From: Loripinus fragilis
Taxonomy: Eukaryota > Mollusca > Bivalvia > Lucinida > Lucinidae
NCBI GenBank assembly: GCA_964019695.1
Contig: OZ026515.1
Location: 136,963,049 to 137,027,048, forward strand
DNA length: 64,000 nucleotides
Direction of reading: 5' to 3'
Positions 57,447 through 64,000 of the stretch are shown in pieces. The stretch's first letter is position 1. Each line of letters begins with the position of its first letter. The notes under the pieces are model-generated. The model was not told the DNA's origin. It was given only the letters and a program-made list of their open reading frames with translations, and ran no database searches. The position numbers and the translations under genes were made by a program.

Positions 57447-57607
57447 TGAATTAATTAATTATATATAAAATGACTTTAACTTTCTGAGAAAAGTTTCGTT
57501 TGAAATAGAAATAACATTCACAATTTGAAAAAAGCTGTGTCTGTTCATGAGAGTAAACAGATAGTGCTGCTAGCACTTAATAAGGCCGTATGCTGCTGCA
57601 TGCCAAA

Positions 57608-57848
57608 ACCAAATGAGCCGCAACATGTGATTTCCAACAATGTGGCATTTTGGCAAGTGTAGACTCAGACGAGCCTGTGCAGCTTCCTTTTAAGCTTAGA
57701 AACTCCAAATGGTGTTCGATTAGTAGATAAATAATCAAAGAATATTCAAGCGACGAGCAAAGGCTCTGATCAGACTGCGCGTATGCGCAGGCGGGCCTGA
57801 GCCTTTGCTGGTCGCACATACCACACTGTTGGAAATCTCATGTTGCGG
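57608..57848 (-). mobile_element. MITE family 1 copy, best-preserved ends
   Basis: Ends 'gagccgcaacatgtgatttc' and 'gaaatctcatgttgcggctc' with about 33-bp inverted repeats. Inner 'actgcgcgtatgcgcaggcg' hairpin. Flanked by AAAT on both sides, a possible target duplication. Confidence 0.75.
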
Positions 57849-57939
57849 CTCAAATATAGCAAGAAGTGAGCAAAGATCATGTACCCCAGCGGTAGCCATC
57901 AGAGGTTGTAACACTTTCAGAGAAAAGACAAAATTGTTA

Positions 57940-59000
57940 AAGATTTCATAATCCTAAATCAAGTAGTTGCTGAGAAATCTTTGACAGTAAACTGGCCATA
58001 TGTATTATATAGGAGTGACAGAAGGAAAAAGTTCAAAAAATTAAAAAAGAAAGCAAAATGAAAATGAGCAGCTTTATTTTTATTCACACAAACACTTTGA
58101 CTATCTGTAGGTGTACACGAAATTGAAAAACACTGGCTCCAATAGGTGCTGAGAAATCTGTCACAGAATTTTTTATTGGAGAGAAAGAAAAATAATCAAA
58201 TAAAGGGACTAATAAGCATTATGTGGCTGTTTATTTCTCACACAATTCTACTTATCACTATCAAGTTTTGTATCAAATTTCAGAATCCTAACTCAAGTAA
58301 ATGCTGAGAAATCTTAGACAGAAAAAAATCCATATTTTTATATAAGAGTGACAGAGGAAAAATGAAAAAAAAAGGAAAAAGGAGGCAAATTGAGGATTAG
58401 GATCTTAATGTTTATTTGCACAATACACTTTGACTACCTGAAGGTGTACATACAATTTGAAAACACTGGTTCAAATAGGAGCTGAGATATCTGTGACAGA
58501 AATTTTCATTGAAGAGAAAAAAAATGAACAAATAAAGGGACTGATTATCAATATGTGGCTGTTTTTGATACACAATTCAACTTATCACTATCAAGCTTTG
58601 TACCAAATTTCAGAATCCTAAGTCAACTAGTTGCTGAGAAATCTTTGACAGAAACAAAATTTCAATATGTATTATATACGATTGACAGAAGGAAAAAATG
58701 AACAATTTAAAAAGTAGGCAAAATGAGGATAAGCATCTTAATTTTCATTAACACAATACACTTTGCCTACCTGAAAATGTACACAAAATTGACAAAAACT
58801 GGCTTCATTAGGAGTTGAGAAATCTGTCACAGAAATTCCATTTGAGAGAAAGAAATAACAAATTAAAGGAATGATAAGCAATATGTGGCTGTTTTTGCTA
58901 CACAATTCAACGCATCACTATCAAGCTTTGCACCGAATTTCAGAATCCTAAGTCAAGTAGTTGCTGAGAAATCCTTGACAGAAAAAAAGTTTACAGACAG
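57940..59000. repeat. Tandem array, about 335-bp unit, three to four copies
   Basis: 'gtagttgctgagaaatcttt' type blocks lie near 57964, 58302, 58630 and 58960, with 'ctatcaagctttgtaccaaa' and 'atgtggctgttt' at matching offsets. Within each unit a second 'gctgagaaatctgtcacag' gives a half-period. Confidence 0.75.
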
Positions 59001-59719
59001 ACAGACAAACAAACAGAAAAACACAATTACAGAAAAGGCAAAAACTATATACCCCTATATACTTCATACAGGGGGTATAACAAATCCCAAAGGCACAGGC
59101 TATGGACAATACAATATACACTTAAGAGATAATAAGGTTTACATATATGTAATTAATGCAGCAAGGGAAGCAGATTTAAACTAGTCTGGGACTTATTTCT
59201 GTATCCCTCTCAAATGTATTTTTTGTGTATATAAATTGTTTATATCACGATGTACTTAAATTTGAATAAAAAACTGTTTACACTAATTAACGCAGCAAAA
59301 TGCCTTTTGTTGAAAATTCTAAATAATCTAGATAAAATGATCCTAACAAATATTCGGGAATTTAGATTTTTCAGCTATGGTTTCAAAAGAGAAAGGTGCC
59401 ACTATGACGTTACATTTATAAACATGAATTTATGTAACGTTTTAGCACATGTAGCTTACAACTACAATTCCAAAAATCGGATGCATCGCCCTGCTAAATC
59501 GATGTCAAAAAAGGCAAATTTGTCCAATTTATATCCAGGACGAATGGTTATTTTAGAGAAACGTGTAAATCACAAAACATAAATCCCATTTCCCTGACCC
59601 TTAATTTTACTTTGGGTATCATACAAATTATAATTAAAAGCCTGTCAACTAGTTTAGTGCTTAGTTCAATAAAATATATATGCATCAGTACCGTTTCAAT
59701 ATCTGCACTTTAAACCAAC
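59001..59719. other. Non-coding stretch
   Basis: Open frames at 58885-59184 and 59250-59582 lack splice or family support. Nothing recognised. Confidence 0.35.
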
Positions 59720-60765
59720 CAAGAGTTCAGGGGTGTGTGTAAGATCAAAATTCACTTCTATGTTGGTCTATACTTCGTTTACTTTATTTTAAAATGCAAC
59801 ACATTCTGATTTTTTTTTGAAATGTTGGCCCCATCCACAGGATCAAGGTGTGTGTAAAGTCAAAATATTAGCTACTATGCTGCTTCATGCGCCACTTCCT
59901 TTAATTTGATATGCAACATGACCATATTCTGATAAAGTTAAATTCTGTCCTCCCCATCACCGCCTCAGTTCACCCAGTGTGCCAGACTTAGGTACTCAAA
60001 GTTGAATTCCATTTTGTATGTTTCATAATATAATGTACCTTTGTCTGCATGCAGTATTTTGGTAAAAATATTGACAACTGACTTAGCTATTGCGAACGTT
60101 AACATTTAATATTTGCCGTTTGATCTCATCTAAGGGATGAGGTGGGTGGGGTAAATTTTTTGTCATCATCAGGCTAATCTGCAGGCACTGTGCAATTTTG
60201 GCCTATAGTGAGAAGTTGCCAGATATAATAGCTTTGGAGAAATGTAAATGGTGTGTATAAGGTCAAAGATTATGCTTCTATATTGGTCTGTACTTCGTTT
60301 TCTTTATTTTGATATGCAACACATTCTGAAAAAGTTTTGAAATGTCGACCTAATCCCCAGGGTCAAGGGTGTGTGTAAGGGCAAGTTATTAGAAAATATG
60401 CTGCTGCATTCATCATTCCCTTTAATTTGATCTGCGACATGGCCATATTCTGAAAAAGTTAAATTCTGTCCTCCCCTTCATCACCTCAGTCCACCCAGTG
60501 TGCCAGACTAAGGCCCTCAAAGTTAAATCCCATCTTAAATGTTTCATAATATAATGTACGTCTATCTGCATGCAGTATTTTGGTAAAAATATTGACAACT
60601 GTCTTAGCTATTTCTAACATTAAACTTGCCCTTTGACCCAATCTAAGAGATTGGGTGGGTGGAGTAAATTTTTTGTCATCGTCAGGCTTAAATGCAGGCA
60701 CTGGGCAATTATGGCCTATAATGAGAAGTTGCCAGATATAATAGCGTTGGAGAAATCTGAAGTTC
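59720..60765. repeat. 520-bp tandem duplication
   Basis: 'ttggtctatacttcgtttac' (59763) and 'ttggtctgtacttcgttttc' (60283), 'ccacccagtgtgccagacta' and 'agaagttgccagatataata' recur about 520 bp apart through both units, with about 10% differences by eye. Confidence 0.8.
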
Positions 60766-60814
60766 ATTACACAAGAAACGGTATAGCTTTTGCATTTAGC
60801 CAAACCCTATGTAA

Positions 60815-61035
60815 AAAGGGCCATAACTCAGTAATAATTTTGCAGATGATCTCCAAATTCGAGCTTGACCTGTATTGTCAAATGCTTTAACCTTCTGTAA
60901 ACATTGAATGAAATCAATGCATCCATTTAAATAAAACTGATCAGAAACAAAAAGTGTGACGCCGAGGACGACGATAACGTTGACATCGACGACGACGACG
61001 CCAACGACGCTAACAGAGTCATGGTCCCTATGTGC
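60815..61035. repeat. Dispersed 'gggccataactc' repeat with GAC-rich end
   Basis: Same order of blocks as 37980-38210, ending in 'tgtgacgccgaggacgacga' and 'gacgacgacgccaacgac'. Confidence 0.6.
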
Positions 61036-61194
61036 CAACCTGACTTCGCAGGTAACACAAAATTTGAAATTATATGAAAAGTATACTCCTAAGATTATAA
61101 TTTATTTATTGTTTTATATGAAGGGTCAAACCAGCCTGCTCAGCCTCAGCGACGAATTAAAAAAACTGAACTTTCGCCCGTTGCAAGCCTAGAT

Positions 61195-61315
61195 ATGTTT
61201 CTTTCATATAAGTGAATAACAAAGGCGATTAACGGACTGCGCGGATGCGCAGGCTGTTCTGGGCATTTGTTGATTGCAAACCGCCAAGACAGGTTTTCTT
61301 ATGTCAGGGCCCAAA
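61195..61315 (-). repeat. MITE family 2 fragment
   Basis: 'ggactgcgcggatgcgcagg' and 'ccgccaagacaggttttctt' plus 'atgtcagggcccaa' match one half of the family 2 MITE. Confidence 0.55.
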
Positions 61316-61437
61316 TACAATTGTAAAGTGCAAATCCTGACTAGACTATAGTTATATTTAGGACATTTAGTGCAAGGACAGGGGTATTTTTTTATGGTAT
61401 ACACTCAGCACAAACACAAGAGTTGTGGCATACATAC

Positions 61438-61543
61438 CCACATTTATCAGATTCTGGAATCTCAGGACTTGTCAGTTTTGAGAACGTCTCCTTACACTTC
61501 TTTTCGACTCCTGTATAGTGAAACCATATTTTAAAGTCCTGAT
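61438..61543 (-). CDS. Gene 1 exon, type II (cysteine-rich module)
   Basis: Acceptor after 'cttatttttttcag' and donor GTATGT. Phase 1 in, phase 2 out, 34 full codons. The peptide starts QDFKIWFHYTGVEKKCKETF and ends 'PESDKC', with cysteines at 16 and 34. Its last two bases GG join the A that starts the exon at 57091. It is the most upstream exon of gene 1 in this window; the phase 1 start requires at least one more exon beyond. Shorter than the other type II exons. Confidence 0.7.
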
Positions 61544-61719
61544 CTGAAAAAAATAAGCATCTGTGTTCTCTGAATTCATACATCCACCACTAAGAATTCC
61601 ATAGTAGGACGAAATTTTTTCCATATGTGGCAAGATGGCTATTTGTGCTGCGCAGGGCAAGATCCATGGTCTGCCGTGCGTGTTCCATTTCATAAGACAG
61701 GGTCTACCTTGTGTGGGCA

Positions 61720-62565
61720 TCTCCTCCAATCGTTTTACTAATCTGTTTCAATGTTGGCTTGAAAACTTGTCTGCAACACGCATATTAGAGCCAGAATTGT
61801 ATGGCAATTTGGTCTATAAATTCAAAAGAATCGTTCGAGCGTAATGAAGAAGGCAAAGCTCAGAAATTCTTATTGGAAGATGATTGTTCACGTAATCCCC
61901 GAGAAAGCCATTTTTATGGCCAGCTTAATAAGATCAACACACATTATAAAGAGTGATATATAGCATGGATAATAGGCCACAGTCTCCATGCATGGTTATT
62001 TACACAATCACGGTTTGTAGCTATGGTTTCCTCTTTAATTGCTCTATGCAGGGTCAGGCCCCAGACTCAATGACCAAACTGAATAAATCAAACATTCAAT
62101 TTGTGAGTTTGTGCCTGATATTTGTGGGTGTTCATTAGCTCTTACAGTCTGTGTGTAGAGAGCCCTTTATTTTGCTTCATCACAGATTGTTAATCGATTT
62201 GGATGTTTCTCTGTTATAATCCATTGAATCTAGGGCGAAGTTTTGGTACCAATAATGCATTGAAGCCCCCTGTTGGCTTAGGCTGATGTCCGTTCTAAGG
62301 TGGTGTATTTTTGTTGTTGACTTTTTTTTTTATTGTTACTCCCATTGTGGGAGTCGGCAATTGTCCTATGTTTTGTTGTACGTTACTTTATGTCCATTCT
62401 AGTTTTGCAATCATCTTGATAGGGAAGAGAGAGCAAGTCACTTTGCTTAGTTTGTCTTCCTGGTGTCTTGTGATGGTTGTAAGGCTCTTCATCGCGGTGC
62501 CATGGTTTGTCTGCGGTTTGTGATTATGGTATTTCCTGATCATACTCACTATTTTTGCATAAGTT
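61720..62565 (+). mobile_element. Penelope family B element, 5'-truncated, plus strand
   Basis: Begins within coding sequence for the RT C-terminal domain ('PELYGNLVYKFKRIVRA', aligned to 'PDFYGDLVYKLKKIVGS' of family A), then stops, then the family B 3' UTR to 'atttcctgatcatactcact'. It starts about 180 bp upstream of the gene 1 exon acceptor. Confidence 0.78.
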
Positions 62566-62614
62566 AGCCATGCGAGTAAAACTAATTTTGCATTCTTACA
62601 ACAGTAGGATCTAG

Positions 62615-62850
62615 GGTAAAGATATGGCCAGTAAAACCCCCCACCCCCCAGTGGCTTCGGCTGCCATCCTTTCTAAAACTGTGGATCTGCTGTTGTTAAT
62701 CTATTGTTTGTTGTTGCTACCATTGTTGTGGGGGTTTATTTGGAGGTTTTCTTTATGTTTTGCAACGATTTGTATCCTTAATAGTTTTGCAATCATCTCG
62801 CTGGGGAAGGGAAAGCTGGTTGCTTTACGTTTGTTGTGTTCTGAATATAC
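62615..62850 (+). repeat. Penelope family B 3' UTR part, plus orientation
   Basis: 'cccccagtggcttcggctgc' through 'ttgcaatcatctcgctgggg'; lacks the terminal tail. Faces an inverted copy to the right. Confidence 0.65.
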
Positions 62851-62949
62851 ATGGAGTGTGGCTGTTATTATGTTCTGCAGATGTCATGTGGGTGCTTGAG
62901 TTTGCCTTTGGCTGGGGACACCCTGGAACTACTGGAGATTTTTTTAAAC

Positions 62950-63240
62950 ATGCACAAAATACAACAATCATACGTTGCAGACCAACCCACGACGCGGTGA
63001 GGAAGACCCACATAGCACAAAAAGTCACATGATATTAGAAAAACAATTAAAATATAGCAGCCAGCTCTCTCATTCTCATCAAGATGATTGCAAAACTAGA
63101 AATGCCACTAATAATGCATAACAAAACCACAGAGCCACCACAAACCAATGACATGAACATTGAAAGATGAATCACCAACAAGAGAACCACAGCTTTGGAA
63201 TGGTAGCAGCCTTAGTCACTGGGGACTATTAATAACCTTA
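62950..63240 (-). repeat. Penelope family B 3' UTR part, minus orientation
   Basis: 'cgttgcagaccaacccacga' through 'gcagccttagtcactgggga'. Together with 62615-62850 it forms an imperfect inverted pair. It continues into RT coding sequence after an apparent internal deletion. Confidence 0.65.
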
Positions 63241-63442
63241 TTTTCATATCTTAGCAGTCCAAAATTGGTTTGATGAACTCACTAACATTAGGACCTACTC
63301 TCGCTAAATGAATACGTAGCAAACTATACCCCATAGGAACATCTGCATCAAGAGAAGGGAAATTAACTATTTCAAAATTAAAATGATATTGTTTAATATA
63401 TGGCTGTTTATCATAGATTTTAGATGAAAGTATGAGGCTTTC

Positions 63443-63515
63443 ATTGGTATCCTGGGCCAGTTGTGGTACTTGATTGTATTGATTCCTGATCTTTGCAACC
63501 TTATTTATTTTGGCA
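63443..63515 (+). repeat. Family A tail inserted in a Penelope RT gene
   Basis: 'ttggtatcctgggccagttg' to 'gattcctgatctttgcaacc' then 'ttatttatttt'. Orientation opposite to the host copy. Confidence 0.65.
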
Positions 63516-63935
63516 TTTGTTATGTACAAGGACAGGTGGGCTTCAGTATCAAAGGAATTAGCAATTTTAACTGAAGTTCAGTGAAATATAGCTGAATTAC
63601 AACTTGTTAGAAATATGGATCATTTATATTAAGCAAGCCATTTAGATATCTTCAGATATAATTAAATGATTCAGAATGAGACAGCATGAAGTCTCTCTCA
63701 TAACAAAAAAAAAAACAAATCTGCAACAAAAGAAGCACAATAAGTACCATTTGAAATACCTTTAATTTGTCTACACTATTTTGAGTCAAATCCTATTAAT
63801 ATGTTGTCCACACATAATAGAAAGCATCACAAACTTTCGGACATGACCACAAATTATATCTTTAAGGCTCTTCAGAAGTAATAAAGCCACACTTCTCATT
63901 TTAAGCCAAATAAAGTGAGTCCTCTCTGTTGAAGA

Positions 63936-63977
63936 AGTAAGTGAGTATGATAAGGAAATACCACAATCACGAAAGTC
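63936..63977 (-). repeat. Family B tail inserted in a Penelope RT gene
   Basis: 'aagtaagtgagtatgataag' and 'gaaataccacaatcacga', about 40 bp, same orientation as the host copy. Confidence 0.65.
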
Positions 63978-64000
63978 TGCTCAATTAATTTAGTTTGATT

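Larger units (their letters stand above)
63263..64000 (-). pseudogene. Penelope RT remnant with two nested Penelope tails
   Basis: Minus-strand coding remnants align to 44440-45080 of the family A copy: 'FNFEIVNFPSLDADVP' and the 'cttcagtatcaaaggaatta' block. Interrupted by a family A tail at 63443-63515 and a family B tail at 63936-63977. The sequence after the second tail resumes the RT match and runs off the window edge. Frame broken throughout. Confidence 0.7.

Overview
The window looks like a stretch of an AT-rich animal genome, most likely a marine bivalve or another mollusc. This is inferred from split genes with GT-AG introns, long introns packed with transposon relics, Penelope-like and Gmr1-like retroelements, tRNA-derived SINEs, many TA-flanked MITEs, and degenerate tandem arrays carrying the 'gggccataactc' motif. 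There are no bacterial operons, and very few of the ORFs of 60 codons or more are host coding sequence.

Host genes: I reconstruct parts of two tandem paralogous genes, both on the minus strand. Gene 1 has exons at 61.5, 57.0, 53.8 and 50.4 kb and possibly a terminal exon at 49.5 kb. Gene 2 has exons at 25.8, 21.7 and 16.9 kb and possibly a signal-peptide exon at 49.25 kb. The exons alternate between two kinds: phase 1 in / phase 2 out, ending in a cysteine, and phase 2 in / phase 1 out, with three or more cysteines. The phases agree at every junction I could test in both genes. The product looks like a secreted, cysteine-rich repeat protein that I do not recognise.

Mobile DNA, left to right. 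A nearly complete LTR retrotransposon occupies 4761-16219. It has 774-bp LTRs, a GAGT target duplication, a proline-tRNA-like primer binding site, and the unusual gene order gag-PR-INT-RT-RNaseH of the Gmr1-like Ty3/gypsy group. Its gag carries a SCAN-like capsid domain and its LTRs carry clusters of heat-shock-element-like repeats. Its 3' LTR is split by a 4.76-kb TIR element (11190-15949) that itself holds SINEs, a MITE and Penelope fragments. From 18.4 to 42 kb there are tandem arrays, MITEs and many Penelope-like 3' fragments, plus a 1-kb tandem duplication whose first copy was split by a 4.4-kb DNA transposon with a TGA target duplication. At 43.5-46.8 kb lies the longest Penelope-like element, on the minus strand, with an N-terminal GIY-YIG-like endonuclease remnant and a broken reverse transcriptase. 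From 47 to 64 kb there are further MITEs, tandem arrays and Penelope fragments, including fragments inserted into other Penelope copies.

About 25 Penelope fragments belong to two 3'-UTR families (A and B). They share a short 3'-terminal motif, TTCCTGATC followed by a run ending in TTACTTACTT or similar, and many copies are only 25-100 bp long. All transposon genes seen here are broken by stops or frameshifts in this copy.
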